From Andalucia godoyi (Eukaryota; Discoba; Jakobea; Jakobida; Andaluciidae): a DNA stretch of 64,000 nucleotides. The notes beneath the pieces were generated by a model. The model made no database searches. It saw only the letters and a program-made list of their open reading frames with translations, and was not told the DNA's origin. Below, piece by piece: positions 8,547 to 17,871 of this stretch (position 1 is the stretch's first letter; each line of letters opens with the position of its first letter). The stretch lies in contig VRVR01000046.1 in NCBI GenBank assembly GCA_009859145.1, positions 124,001-188,000 of the forward strand, in the 5' to 3' direction. The position numbers were made by a program, and so were the translations under genes.

Positions 8547-10604
8547 TTATTCGTCATCCTCATCCGCGTCATCCTCATCCTCGGATTCTTCTTCTGCCTC
8601 GGCGAGCCACTTTAGGAACACGGCGCTCGAGTCCACATACTTCCTACGATTTTTCGACACGGCATTTGGCGAATCATCCGCAACATCGTCCGCGGACGAG
8701 GCCTGCGGCGAAACGAACTTGGACCAGGCGACAATCGAATCCTCAGACAGAACATCAGATTCGTATAAAAAGTGCAGGGACTTCACAAAGCACGGAGATA
8801 GCGAAACATTCTGATCGAAAAACTTTTCCAAATGCCCAATTACTGCCAACTGCTGAGTGTGATCGGATGCATACGTCGTCAACAAAGCCGAATAGCCGGT
8901 GAGGATCTTTTGAAGATTCTGCAAAAACTTTGCGCTACTTCCATTCGATGTGTCCTTCGACACTGTCAGCATTCCAGTTAACACTCCTCGAGTGCACATC
9001 TGGAACGACGCGTCGTACGCAAACTTCAAGCCATTAACCTCATGCAGCGCATCAGGCACAGAAATGTTCTCCGAAACGGCACGCTTGATAGTGTCAATCG
9101 ACTCCGTCAAATGCCGCGTTTCGTTCGAAATGAAGATTCTCTCTACAGTATCGTCATCGCCATCCGAGCCTTCCGACGGCGACTCGGAGTAGTACGATTC
9201 GGTTTCGTCCACATCAGAAGCCCGATCTTCCGATGCTCGACGAGAAGGCTTTCTTGGTTTCACACGAGATTTCAGATACGAAGCCGGCTCTTCGTTCTCT
9301 TCCGCGGCAGTCTCATAGACGGTGTTCTCGTCCACAATACCTCCAGGAGTAAATACCTTTGCAGAAAACGTCTCAAAGGAACTTTCTACTTCCACGGCGC
9401 TGCAAACAATGCAGTTTTCGAGGACGACTCCATCATTAATGACGACGTGGTCCCACAAAATGCAGTCTACAAGCTTACAATCCGCTCCGATTTTGCAGTG
9501 CGATCCAACCACTGTGTTCCTTATCAGCGTCTTCTCTCCAACTGTAGTATTAGATCCAAGAAAAACTCTATTTTCCAAGACGCACGACCTACTCAACACA
9601 ACATGGTGGTCATCCAAGTAAAAGCAAGGCCGCTGAAATCTCAAATTCGCCGCAAGCGAAAACTTGAAAACAACATCGGGAACGAATGGATATGTCCATC
9701 GATGCATGACGTCGCGAGTCACCACCTTGTACGACGGTAGGTTCTTAACTCGAGACACATACTCGCGATCTGACACCTTGTGTGCATAAATCTTTCTTCC
9801 CAAGATCTCATCATTCACGACCGCAGTGACGAAGTGCTTGCGAATGTCCTGATAATCAAAGTTGTCTTTGAATTCGAATAACAGCTCCGATGCGCAGACA
9901 TCCACAAAACAGTCTTCGAGATCAGTTCGTATTTCAATTTCCGGACAAGAATCCGAAAACATTGTCAAAGGGACAGCAAGCTTGTTCCGTGATTCACCAA
10001 GCTTTTCGAATGCTAAAATCTGGTCTGTGTTTGGATCCAAGACCACGCACAAATCATCGATATTCTCTTCAGTCGAAGGACGTGGCTTCATGACCATCGT
10101 CATCATGCAAGACTTGTCCTTCTCGCGCCGAGAACGGTGCTTCTCAATTGCGCTTGTCAGATTGAAGTTCGATACTACGTCACCAGAGATCAAAACAAAA
10201 TCATTTCGAATCATATCCATGTCATAAACTTCTCTCAATGCGTCACCGACGGACTGCGCAGACTTTGAGACAACGACATGTATCACAGGGCCAGCCCGAG
10301 CATTGCTCGCAACTGACTTCTGCGGTGCCTCCGCCCCACCTTCGCGCAGCGTCTTGTTCCATCTCGACTGCAGAAGGTACTCGTTGATTTTCTGACCAAG
10401 GTGCACACAAAACACAATAATCTCATCAACCGCAGCTGCAGCAAGAAACTCCAGTGTGTACTCCAGAACAGGGATGTTGCACAGTGGGATCAATGCACGA
10501 GGCACGTAGGTTGTGATTGGACGAAAATGAACGTCAAATGAATCTCCAAGAACGATAGCAATAAGCTTTTCCTCGGGCTTTCGGCCTTTCGCCGGAGGTG
10601 CCAT
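8547..10604 (-). CDS. EIF2B5: Translation initiation factor eIF2B epsilon subunit
   Basis: This is the catalytic subunit of the eIF2B guanine-nucleotide exchange factor, which recharges eIF2 with GTP in the cytoplasm. The frame is 685 residues from the ATG giving MAPPAKGRKPEEKLIA. The longer open frame upstream is Phe/Pro-rich and lacks support. Residues about 12-260 are the nucleotidyltransferase-like domain (IAIVLGDSFDVHFRPIT, PRALIPLCNIPVLEYTLEFL). Residues about 330-430 are left-handed beta-helix hexapeptides (SCVLENRVFLGSNTTVGEKT, HCKIGADCKLVDCILWDH). The C-terminal W2/HEAT domain ends in the typical aromatic/acidic tail (FLKWLAEAEEESEDEDD), which binds eIF2-beta lysine boxes. Confidence 0.93.
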   Translation of the reverse strand: MAPPAKGRKPEEKLIAIVLGDSFDVHFRPITTYVPRALIPLCNIPVLEYTLEFLAAAAVDEIIVFCVHLGQKINEYLLQSRWNKTLREGGAEAPQKSVASNARAGPVIHVVVSKSAQSVGDALREVYDMDMIRNDFVLISGDVVSNFNLTSAIEKHRSRREKDKSCMMTMVMKPRPSTEENIDDLCVVLDPNTDQILAFEKLGESRNKLAVPLTMFSDSCPEIEIRTDLEDCFVDVCASELLFEFKDNFDYQDIRKHFVTAVVNDEILGRKIYAHKVSDREYVSRVKNLPSYKVVTRDVMHRWTYPFVPDVVFKFSLAANLRFQRPCFYLDDHHVVLSRSCVLENRVFLGSNTTVGEKTLIRNTVVGSHCKIGADCKLVDCILWDHVVINDGVVLENCIVCSAVEVESSFETFSAKVFTPGGIVDENTVYETAAEENEEPASYLKSRVKPRKPSRRASEDRASDVDETESYYSESPSEGSDGDDDTVERIFISNETRHLTESIDTIKRAVSENISVPDALHEVNGLKFAYDASFQMCTRGVLTGMLTVSKDTSNGSSAKFLQNLQKILTGYSALLTTYASDHTQQLAVIGHLEKFFDQNVSLSPCFVKSLHFLYESDVLSEDSIVAWSKFVSPQASSADDVADDSPNAVSKNRRKYVDSSAVFLKWLAEAEEESEDEDDADEDDE

Positions 10605-11148
10605 TTGCTTATCAAACAAAACGCAGAGACTGAAAGCAAAACAAAAGGGGGAGATCAGAAAGGTTGCAGAATGCAGAACGAAAAGGAGGGGGGAGGGACT
10701 TAGAAAATTGAAAAAATCAAAAGAAAAACACAATGAAGAAAAGGCGGGGGGGGGGGGGAATAAAAGAAAATCGTCCAAAGCCGCTGATTAATAATAACAC
10801 GCGATTGTCATGCATACAGAAAGAAAGTATGCATAAACAGACACCGACACTAGCACCTTTGTTTCATGGGAATTCGTGCCTATGCACGCTCGGCCAAAAT
10901 TCAGCATGTGACACAGGCTCCGCATTCTCGACACTCTTTTAGGCAGCATCCGTAGCCATCTATTCTATCATTCGTTGGTTCCACTTTATTAATTCAAATA
11001 TGGGCGTGAGTGCGCTAGGAAGACGCATTCGCCTACGCCTACGCCGCTCGATACAGGGCCTCCTAGGTCCCGCAGAACTCCTAAAAGACCACGTATCTCC
11101 AGTTGCATCAATCGCTGCAACTGAGGGCTCGAAAGCGCCTGCTGCTAG
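10605..11148. other. eIF2B-epsilon promoter and spacer
   Basis: This holds purine-rich sequence around 10620-10740, a G-run near 10744-10758, and unclassified sequence leading into the Fanzor relic. No intact gene is seen. Confidence 0.4.
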
Positions 11149-11520
11149 GGCCGTCAGAATCAAAATGCACCCTTCTCAGAAACAACGTGTCACGCTGAGA
11201 AAGCGACGGAGGAGTACACGTCCAAAACGTGCGGGCTCTGCGGTGAGATTCATGCACGTCTAGGCGGAAGCAAAGTGTTTGCATGCCGCACAAAGGATTC
11301 CAAGGACCAAGGTCGGGGAAGTCTCTCGGATTGTACAGCAGTGGGAAAAAAAGGGGAGAGGGGGCTTCAGAAATGCTGGGAACCCGGGTGTGTGTCCTTC
11401 GCATCTTCTGCAGGCACCAGCTCACTGCTTTTTTCGGCATCAGAGTCTCGTTGCCCGACGGATCGTGACATGTTCTCCCTTTCGCATTGTAGCAACAGCA
11501 GGCATGATTCCTCGTATTGA
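11149..11520 (+). pseudogene. Internally deleted Fanzor (eukaryotic TnpB/OrfB) relic
   Basis: Two pieces of a TnpB-family nuclease sit almost on top of each other in different frames. Frame A (11153-11203) reads VRIKMHPSQKQRVTLRK, which fits the N-terminal helix-turn-helix opening of TnpB/Fanzor proteins (R-I-x-x-x-P-[ST]-x-x-Q-x-x-x-L-R). Frame B (11209-11286) reads EEYTSKTCGLCGEIHARLGG followed by SKVFAC. This is the RuvC-III/zinc-ribbon signature TSKTCxxCG...GGSKxFxC. The second Cys pair is lost: CRTKDSKDQ appears where CxxCG...DRD is expected. A CPTDRD string comes later in the same frame (11452-11469). In an intact protein the two parts would be hundreds of residues apart, so the middle has been deleted. 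It is not functional. Confidence 0.7.
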
Positions 11521-11994
11521 CGCGAACGGGCTTTAACGCGACAGAGGCCCATACCTCACAGAAATGCAGAGAGAGAAATTGACCTCTGTACGATTCCAAG
11601 GCCGCGACGGCTGCGAACTCTGCTTTTGAGAAGACTGGGCAGAGATATGGAAAATGAGGGACAAACCGTGAATGACATTGCGCTCTCTTTGATTGAAAAT
11701 CAGTTTCATTGCACATAAATAACAGTCTAACGCCTGCGATACACTGCATCAATACTACTGCAATGTTGCACGACAATCGATCCTACGACTCAATCGTCTA
11801 GGGAGCCCCGAGAGTGACCGGCTCTCAACAAATCCGAATTGGGGAAGAGAGGGAGACTTCGTTTTTCTTTAGTTCTAACCGGAGGGGAAAACGCCCTGCG
11901 TTAGAGGGTCTCAAGCATTGTGTCAAGACGATGAAAACGAAAAATAACACATGATAATAACAATTCAAAAAGTTTCCAACGGTTGATGACAAGA
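11521..11994. other. Spacer, nothing recognised
   Basis: This lies downstream of the Fanzor relic and includes the 3' flank of the thioredoxin-like gene. A minus-strand frame of 222 codons that runs through the relic (11108-11776) has no protein-like features and is taken as noncoding. Confidence 0.4.
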
Positions 11995-13452
11995 CTATGA
12001 ACAACGGTCCAATATCCAAGAACGCAAAGACGAAGCGTGCGGCGGCCCTCTGTAGTGCAGAACGTCGAATGGATCTGACCAAGGACGGAACACAATTGAG
12101 GGAACTGTCGAGACAACGTCCCGCGGCGAAGCAAGGGTTTGAATATCCACCAGTACAAACTCGGAATTGCACGACGACGAAACCTCGTTTGACAGAGATT
12201 CGAAGAGGACATGAAACACTCCGCAAGGAACACAGGTTCTCGAATAAAACAGCGTAAAAGAATTTCTTGGATTCTGTGAAGACAGGGGTGTGAAAGTCAA
12301 TGGATCTTGATAGTCCACGTTCAAAGGAGGAAAAGCGCTGTTGTCTGAATTGCAGTACAAATGAAGATAGGCGATAAATGAATGAAGAGGAACAGCACCT
12401 TCGGACGCAGAACCGATCCAGGAACAAAACGCCCCATCAACTGATGAGACGATGACATCAGCCTTTCGGAGCCACGACTGCTGCAAAACGCACGGCGCAT
12501 CCCAAAAACCCCATTGAATGGAGGAGTTAAATATCTGGGGTGCAACAGAACTTGTGCTTAGCCCACCTTGTGCAGAAGCAGTCGAAGTGATCGAAGAATA
12601 CTGCCTGAGAATATGTTGCAGCACCTGAGCATCTCGCGCAATCACAAGCGTCGTGCCGTGGCGCTTGGCTTCCGCAAGAATTTGGAACGCTGTGTCTGTG
12701 TCAAATCGTACTGGAGGAGAAAAACGGCCTTGAATGGAAGGAAATGCATTGCAATCGAACGAGTAGCTGGATTGCATTGGTGACAGAGCAGGCAAGGTTA
12801 CCTCCAAATGAGGAGGTGAAGACACTGAAGACATTGCATCAGGGGAGAGAGAAACCACGGTGGAAGCCTGCACTACTGTACAAGACTGTGCAGGATGGAT
12901 AACAGAACACGATTTGGACTTTTCCACCTCTTCTCTGGAAAGACACCCATGTGATTCTACCAATACATCAAAATGATCACGCGTCGCAGAAACAACGGGA
13001 AGTTCTCTGGACAACACGTGGATAAGCCTCTGCCGCAATTTTCTGGGAGAGAGCAGTCCAACATGCAGTATTTCAGCCCTCTTACCCCAATCAAACCAAT
13101 AAAGCAGGGTACCAGAAAAGAACCAGCGATGACTGCGAAAGTATGCAAGATCTCCCGTCATCCACACGATAAATGCAGATATGGGAATGTTGACAGTGGA
13201 TAGCGACGATATGAAAGTTTTGGAAGTGGAATCCCATGGATACAGGAGAAGAACAATGAACCTCTGTGGGAAAGGACTATTCGAATCGGTGGTAGGATGC
13301 GCGGTTTGCGAAAGCTCGGTAACCATTTGCAGGAACTCCGTGCTGTGCAATTCTTGGACGTTCGCAATCGCCAAGGTTCGTTGAGAGCAAGTGCAAACCA
13401 GAAAACACAAAACGATCATCCACCATGCAGCAGCGATCGTCTTGGATTCCAT
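11995..13452 (-). CDS. Secretory-pathway thioredoxin-like protein with CVPC site
   Basis: The frame is 485 residues with an N-terminal signal peptide (hydrophobic core WWMIVLCFLVCTC, probable cleavage near residue 28), so it probably acts in the ER lumen. There are two thioredoxin-like regions. An N-terminal one (RFIVLLLYPWDSTSKTFISS) lacks cysteines. A C-terminal one (FTLFYSRTCVPCGVFHVLFE) has a CxxC redox motif at residues 407-410, followed by a cis-Pro-like VSTVPSIVF. This layout resembles TXNDC11-type or other non-classical PDI proteins. The middle 200 residues are not recognised. No KDEL-like tail is present (it ends ILDRCS). It is divergent with adenylate kinase. Confidence 0.75.
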   Translation of the reverse strand: MESKTIAAAWWMIVLCFLVCTCSQRTLAIANVQELHSTEFLQMVTELSQTAHPTTDSNSPFPQRFIVLLLYPWDSTSKTFISSLSTVNIPISAFIVWMTGDLAYFRSHRWFFSGTLLYWFDWGKRAEILHVGLLSPRKLRQRLIHVLSRELPVVSATRDHFDVLVESHGCLSREEVEKSKSCSVIHPAQSCTVVQASTVVSLSPDAMSSVSSPPHLEVTLPALSPMQSSYSFDCNAFPSIQGRFSPPVRFDTDTAFQILAEAKRHGTTLVIARDAQVLQHILRQYSSITSTASAQGGLSTSSVAPQIFNSSIQWGFWDAPCVLQQSWLRKADVIVSSVDGAFCSWIGSASEGAVPLHSFIAYLHLYCNSDNSAFPPLNVDYQDPLTFTPLSSQNPRNSFTLFYSRTCVPCGVFHVLFESLSNEVSSSCNSEFVLVDIQTLASPRDVVSTVPSIVFRPWSDPFDVLHYRGPPHASSLRSWILDRCS

Positions 13453-13779
13453 TTTGTCCGCTTTTCCCTCCCTCTAGCTCAGTGGCTGACTGCGTGGAGC
13501 AGTGTATGTGCGTGAGCGTATGATTGGTGAGAGTGGGAGAAAGCTCGCCACCATCTGTTTCGCACCAAACAATCAGGCAGAAGAAGAAAGATAATGCTTG
13601 CCTCAAATTGATGCAATTTCTGGCGCTATTGCTGGAGGGTGAGGTGAACCTCAACTTTCCAAACCTTGTGGATTTCAGTGATTTGAATTTTTTTCAGTCT
13701 CTATAAATACTTTCACTTTCCCCCATCGCGCAGCGAGTCCTCGTAAACAAAATTTGCTTGCAAGATTTGTCAAATTCGG
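13453..13779. other. Divergent promoter of thioredoxin-like gene and adenylate kinase
   Basis: This is a 327-bp shared upstream region. The adenylate kinase side has a TATA-like element (separate entry). Confidence 0.5.
13702..13709 (+). promoter_or_regulatory. TATA box candidate for adenylate kinase
   Basis: The sequence TATAAATA lies 78 bp upstream of the ATG, after a T-rich stretch. It is the clearest canonical TATA element in a promoter position in this window. Confidence 0.45.
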
Positions 13780-14490
13780 ATGCTATCCCGATCGGTTCGA
13801 TTGCTTTTCACGGGCGCTCCTGGAGTTGGAAAGGGCACGTATGCATCTCGGGTGTCCGAGAAAATTGGATTGCCTCATATTTCGGCAGGAGATCTCCTTC
13901 GCGCGGAAGTCGCAACCGGAAGCTCCCTTGGAAAGGAACTGTCCGGATACTTGTCGAAGGGCTTGCTCGCGCCTCCGTCTATTGTGAATGCTATTGTTTT
14001 CCAGCGTCTCAAAAGGGACGATTGCCAGCACCGGGGTTACATCCTTGACGGCTTTCCGCGCTCTGTTGCGCAAGCAGACGAGATGCACCATGTTGAAGAC
14101 ATCCAGCTGGACTCCGTGATCAATTTCCATCAAGATTATGAAGTGATTATTCAAAAGCTTGCGGGTCGGAGAGTATGCTCCTCGTGTGGTACAGGATACA
14201 ACCTTTCTCATGTCAAGAAGGGCAGACTGGACATGCCTCCGTTGGCTCCAAGAATCAGTGGTGTGTGTGATTCCTGCGGCGGAGAGCTTGTTCAGCGATC
14301 AGATGATAATCCAGAAGTCGTTTTTGACCGTTTGAAAGTGTATGAGAACTCAACACAGCCCCTCATTGATTACTATAAGAAGGCGGGAATTTTACTGGAG
14401 TTTGAAGTAGACGGAACCCCGAAGCAGTGCATGCCGCGTTTGGTTCGATTGATCGAGGGTGTTTCCAAAAATGAAAAACTGGCCGCGTAG
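13780..14490 (+). CDS. Adenylate kinase, long form with Cys4 zinc lid
   Basis: The enzyme catalyses ATP + AMP = 2 ADP. The frame is 236 residues, normal for long-type adenylate kinases. The P-loop is TGAPGVGKGTYA (residues 11-22). The AMP-binding segment is HISAGDLLRAEVATGSSLG, and DGFPRSVAQADEM is the conserved core. The LID domain carries a CSSC pair and a CDSC pair about 35 residues apart (VCSSCGTGYN, then GVCDSCGGELVQRSDDN), the four-cysteine zinc site typical of many bacterial and some protist enzymes. The final region (VYENSTQPLIDYYKKAG) is standard. There is no strong targeting peptide, although MLSRSVRLLF is short and basic. Compartment is uncertain. Confidence 0.92.
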   Translation: MLSRSVRLLFTGAPGVGKGTYASRVSEKIGLPHISAGDLLRAEVATGSSLGKELSGYLSKGLLAPPSIVNAIVFQRLKRDDCQHRGYILDGFPRSVAQADEMHHVEDIQLDSVINFHQDYEVIIQKLAGRRVCSSCGTGYNLSHVKKGRLDMPPLAPRISGVCDSCGGELVQRSDDNPEVVFDRLKVYENSTQPLIDYYKKAGILLEFEVDGTPKQCMPRLVRLIEGVSKNEKLAA

Positions 14491-14598
14491 TATTGCTCAT
14501 TTCGAGCACGTTATATGAAGGAGTATTTTAGAAGAAGAAGAAGAATGGATCACATGATGGGAACATGGATCGTCAGTTGCTAGGTCAGTAGCAGACAT

Positions 14599-16221
14599 TT
14601 ATCTGGCCATAGGGTCTTCTACATCTTCATCATCTCCGGCAGCATCATCTTCATCGTCAACGTCATCCTCGGCCGATTCAAACGCATTAGAAGGAAGAGA
14701 ATACAACACTAGAGCAGATTGTGCGGGAGGTTTGAACAACAAATAAAGGCCATCTGGCTGCTGACGGACAGCATTAATAACAGCCGCCAAAACACCGTAT
14801 GATTCTTGAGGAGAACGAATGGACTCGGGCTTCCAATTCTCGACCGCGAGAATTCGATGCTTGTCTGAAGAACCGACTCGAGTTACAAACGCAACTTTGA
14901 TTGTGGAAATGTCGCCGAGATACGCCTGACTAGCCCAGCGTGCTGCAACAAAGAGATTTCGCTGAATTTGGGTAAGCAACATGCCCGCACGAGATTTCTG
15001 GAGTTCCTGGGCCCACTTGGAAGGAGTATCGTACTCCAACAATGAACGCAAAAGAGCTCTCTTTGTCTCCCCTCGCTCGCGCACAAGCGAGCTTACTTCC
15101 GTTCGGTAAACAACTTCAGTGCCATCTGGAAGCACAAAAGAGCGATAATAGAATCCAACATCTGCAGGCTTGCCAGTTGTCGCCTCTCCGACAGGAATTG
15201 GTCCAAGATCTTCAGCCTCCTCCGACAGCGCTTGCTGAGAAAAACACTGCGAAACATACGTCGCTTCAGCGGTGAGACGATCCTGGCTGTTTGCCGACGC
15301 TTTGTCCTCATTCGTGGGAGGGAAATTGTCACTTTCGTTGACGGTTTGAAGGTCCAAAGTGGATCCGTCACGTTTATCGAGAACAAGCACATTGCCCTCC
15401 TTTCGTAAAACGAGATCAAACGAGAAGACCGCTCGAGGGGCACACATCAACGCGGTAAGTGCAGCGTCTGTCGAATAAAGCGTCGGGGTCTTGTCCTTCG
15501 GATTCTTTTCTTGTTGCATCTTGACCAGCACCGGGTCTGAGGAAGCATTCACATGAGTCAGGAAGTCGACGTTCTCCAGATGGTCCAAACCTCGCGGATC
15601 TCTCGGGGCAACGTCTCCAGCCCGGACGTCAAAATAACGGAGACGACCAGCGGTTGAGAGTTCCTTGAAGTTTGATACTTCAGCGGTCTTCTTCGAGAGT
15701 TCTTGGAATTCGAACGACAATATCTTATTCCACTGGCGATCAATTTGGATTGACGGCTCCAGAGACTCTTCATCAAACCGGGTAGGGTTTACAACACGCT
15801 GCCCACGACCCGAACCACCAGGCCGCGAAAAGCCAGGGCGATTGGAAGAAAATCCACCACGCTGAAAGTGACCAAATCGCCCCCGCTGGCCACCACCGCG
15901 ACCTCCAAAAGGAGGACCGCCGGCACCTTGCTGAGTCGGGCGACGTCCGGCCCGCTGCCGAGTAGCTCCACGTGTCTCGACCTCTTTAAATGAAGAATCT
16001 TCCGCTTCGTGCGAGTATGCAAACGTGGAAGAAGTCTTCTCGACTTCTGCCTTCGCAGCGCGCACACCCTGTACACGGGAATGGGTGGTTAAGAAATCAG
16101 CAACTTTGCCAAGCTTCTGTGTATGATCAAATACCGAAAAAGGTACCGAGACAGCAGAAGTGTCAGTTGTCGGCGCAGGGCCCCAACCAGCAGTTGTCGA
16201 AAAAGGAAGTGTGAAAGACAT
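14599..16221 (-). CDS. EIF3D: Translation initiation factor eIF3 subunit D
   Basis: eIF3d is the cap-binding, mRNA-contacting subunit of eIF3. The frame is 540 residues from an ATG giving MSFTLPFSTTAGWGPA; the 27-codon upstream open stretch is Phe-rich and noncoding in appearance. Family landmarks are the N-terminal GWGP motif, SVFDHTQKLGKVADF, an RGG/Arg-Gly-rich linker (residues about 95-150), and the core (IQIDRQWNKILSFEFQELSK, LRYFDVRAGDVAPRDP, TDAALTALMCAPRAVFSFDL). The end is acidic (DDVDDEDDAAGDDEDVED). It is tail-to-tail with adenylate kinase, 108 bp apart. Confidence 0.93.
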   Translation of the reverse strand: MSFTLPFSTTAGWGPAPTTDTSAVSVPFSVFDHTQKLGKVADFLTTHSRVQGVRAAKAEVEKTSSTFAYSHEAEDSSFKEVETRGATRQRAGRRPTQQGAGGPPFGGRGGGQRGRFGHFQRGGFSSNRPGFSRPGGSGRGQRVVNPTRFDEESLEPSIQIDRQWNKILSFEFQELSKKTAEVSNFKELSTAGRLRYFDVRAGDVAPRDPRGLDHLENVDFLTHVNASSDPVLVKMQQEKNPKDKTPTLYSTDAALTALMCAPRAVFSFDLVLRKEGNVLVLDKRDGSTLDLQTVNESDNFPPTNEDKASANSQDRLTAEATYVSQCFSQQALSEEAEDLGPIPVGEATTGKPADVGFYYRSFVLPDGTEVVYRTEVSSLVRERGETKRALLRSLLEYDTPSKWAQELQKSRAGMLLTQIQRNLFVAARWASQAYLGDISTIKVAFVTRVGSSDKHRILAVENWKPESIRSPQESYGVLAAVINAVRQQPDGLYLLFKPPAQSALVLYSLPSNAFESAEDDVDDEDDAAGDDEDVEDPMAR

Positions 16222-16922
16222 AATGATGCGCGAATAACTGAAAAGCGAATAATTGAAGGAAGAAGCAAAAAAAGAAGCGTGGAAAAGAAAAAGAATTGTC
16301 ACTTGGGCGAGTTTCGATTGGACCCTCTGTTTTTACTTCAAAAAAAAAACCCTAAGCTAGGTCAAGCCCAGCAGAAAACAACTAAGCATCTACAGCAGGG
16401 AAAAGGTACAAATGCCCAGAAATTTCCCACACACTTTTTGCTTGTTGTTTTGCTTGCTGTTTTGTTTCTTGTGCGACGACAATGTGAGTGTGTAGCCTTT
16501 GAGACCTCGACAGCGGAAAATTCTGTACAGACCGCTTCTTTTTCGAGGAAATGCTGCGAGGAGCATGTTTGGCCCAATGGTTGCAACCACTTCACTGAGC
16601 AGATAAACGGAAGGAACGAACTCAAAAGAAAATAAAACCCATCAAAAGAAGAGAGAAAACGCCAATTAATTAAAATAGTAGTAAAACATCGCCACGTAAG
16701 TGTCTTCGTGACATCGGTCATCCACTGCGTGCATCAGCATGCATCATCATTCACCCACCATGAACATCCACGCATGACAGGACAGCAATTTCGCCACGAG
16801 AAAACAGCAGTGTCAATGCTGACTGCATGTGACACGCCGCGTGCTAAAACAGACCACCAAACTCGCCAAACACAAATCCAACGCACACACACACACACAC
16901 ACAAAAAGACTAGCAAAGGTAT
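16222..16922. other. eIF3d promoter / 3' flank of Cys-rich gene
   Basis: The region is 701 bp, AT-rich near 16620-16690, with a CA dinucleotide run at 16884-16903. No supportable gene is seen. Confidence 0.45.
16884..16903. repeat. (CA)n microsatellite
   Basis: About ten CA units lie just 3' of the Cys-rich gene. Confidence 0.9.
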
Positions 16923-17459
16923 CTAAGATCTGACCACCTGTTCTCTGTCTTTGTACTCTTGCATACAAACCACGGTGGGCGCCCGTCCTTCAATGCAACG
17001 CTGCCTTTCAGTGTTTATGAACTTCGCCACCGTCTCAGCGTCTTGCAAGCCAAATAGGCAAGAGAACGCACAGCAGCAGAACACATCGCTGGAATGCACA
17101 CATACTGCTTCTCCAAATGCGTTGCAGCAAATCACAAAGGCAGGCAAGTGCACAGCTTTTCGAGAGCGTCGATAGTCAAAATACGAAATGTGAAGCGAGT
17201 CACAGAGTTGGAAACAACAGAAGTACGGTGTGTTCCACTCCACTCTGTTCTCCATCACCCAAACATAGCGATCGTGATACGCAGTCTCGGCCGAGCAGCA
17301 GTACTGCCAACAACACGGATTATACCAGCAGCACAGCCCCGATAATTGATAGAATCTTTGAAAACGGGGGTCCATCAGTGCATTATGGACAATTCGAATT
17401 CCTGGATACGCACCCTGTCGATAGACAGGTCTGCGGCAAATTGTATTGGGAGCAGACAT
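16923..17459 (-). CDS. Cys-rich protein of unknown function
   Basis: The frame is 178 residues starting MSAPNTICRRPVY. It is very rich in Cys and aromatics: LCCWYNPCCWQYCCSAETAY at about 38-57, ENRVEWNTPYFCCFQLCD at about 67-84, and a second hydrophobic Cys cluster (VFCCCAFSCLFGLQDAE). The run of short strands (YVWVMENRVEWN) followed by SRKAVHLPAFVICCNAFGEA suggests a small beta domain, PH-like in pattern, with Cys clusters that could be palmitoylated or lie at a membrane. The C-terminal helix DAETVAKFINTERQRC is typical of the end of such a domain. I know no named family for it. The start at 17459 is preferred to an upstream frame opening without ATG support. Confidence 0.65.
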   Translation of the reverse strand: MSAPNTICRRPVYRQGAYPGIRIVHNALMDPRFQRFYQLSGLCCWYNPCCWQYCCSAETAYHDRYVWVMENRVEWNTPYFCCFQLCDSLHISYFDYRRSRKAVHLPAFVICCNAFGEAVCVHSSDVFCCCAFSCLFGLQDAETVAKFINTERQRCIEGRAPTVVCMQEYKDREQVVRS

Positions 17460-17871
17460 TTGAGCAACAGCACCAAACGTCCAGAGGTGGGGAGGAAGGG
17501 GGAGAACGATCGAAACAAAACTCGAATAAGAGAGAATTCGTGCACTTTGACACAGTGTGCACGAGCGAGCGGCGAGTGGCAACCTTTCAAAGAACTCATA
17601 GAAGGCTCCAGCACCCCGTCGTAGAAAAAAGACCTTGCTTTTTTTTTACAGCAAGTGCAGCCACTGCAGGCGTCTGGCAGAGTCGCACGGCTGCAGCCCA
17701 AATGGCAAACATGGACGAGGACGACGCGGCACAGGAGGCACATCCGACCAAATGCACAGTGTGATTTCAGTCCAGTTACAATCGCGTGCATCGAAGGGCG
17801 TTCCATCATTGCTTCTGTACCCTCTGCAATCTGGTTTGTGGAACTTCATAGATACAGCGAACAACAATCCT
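17460..17871. other. Spacer, nothing recognised
   Basis: This is the upstream region of the Cys-rich gene and 3' flank of the next minus-strand gene. Plus-strand open frames through here have no protein-like features. Confidence 0.45.

Noticed and set aside
11108-11776. 222-codon minus-strand open frame in the 11 kb gap
   Set aside because: It overlaps the Fanzor relic antisense, is Cys/Arg/Ser-rich and has no recognisable domain.
16123-16635. 170-codon plus-strand frame with a KCCEEH string resembling a Fanzor zinc ribbon
   Set aside because: No supporting motif before or after it. The frame starts antisense to eIF3d and is Lys/Arg-rich noise.
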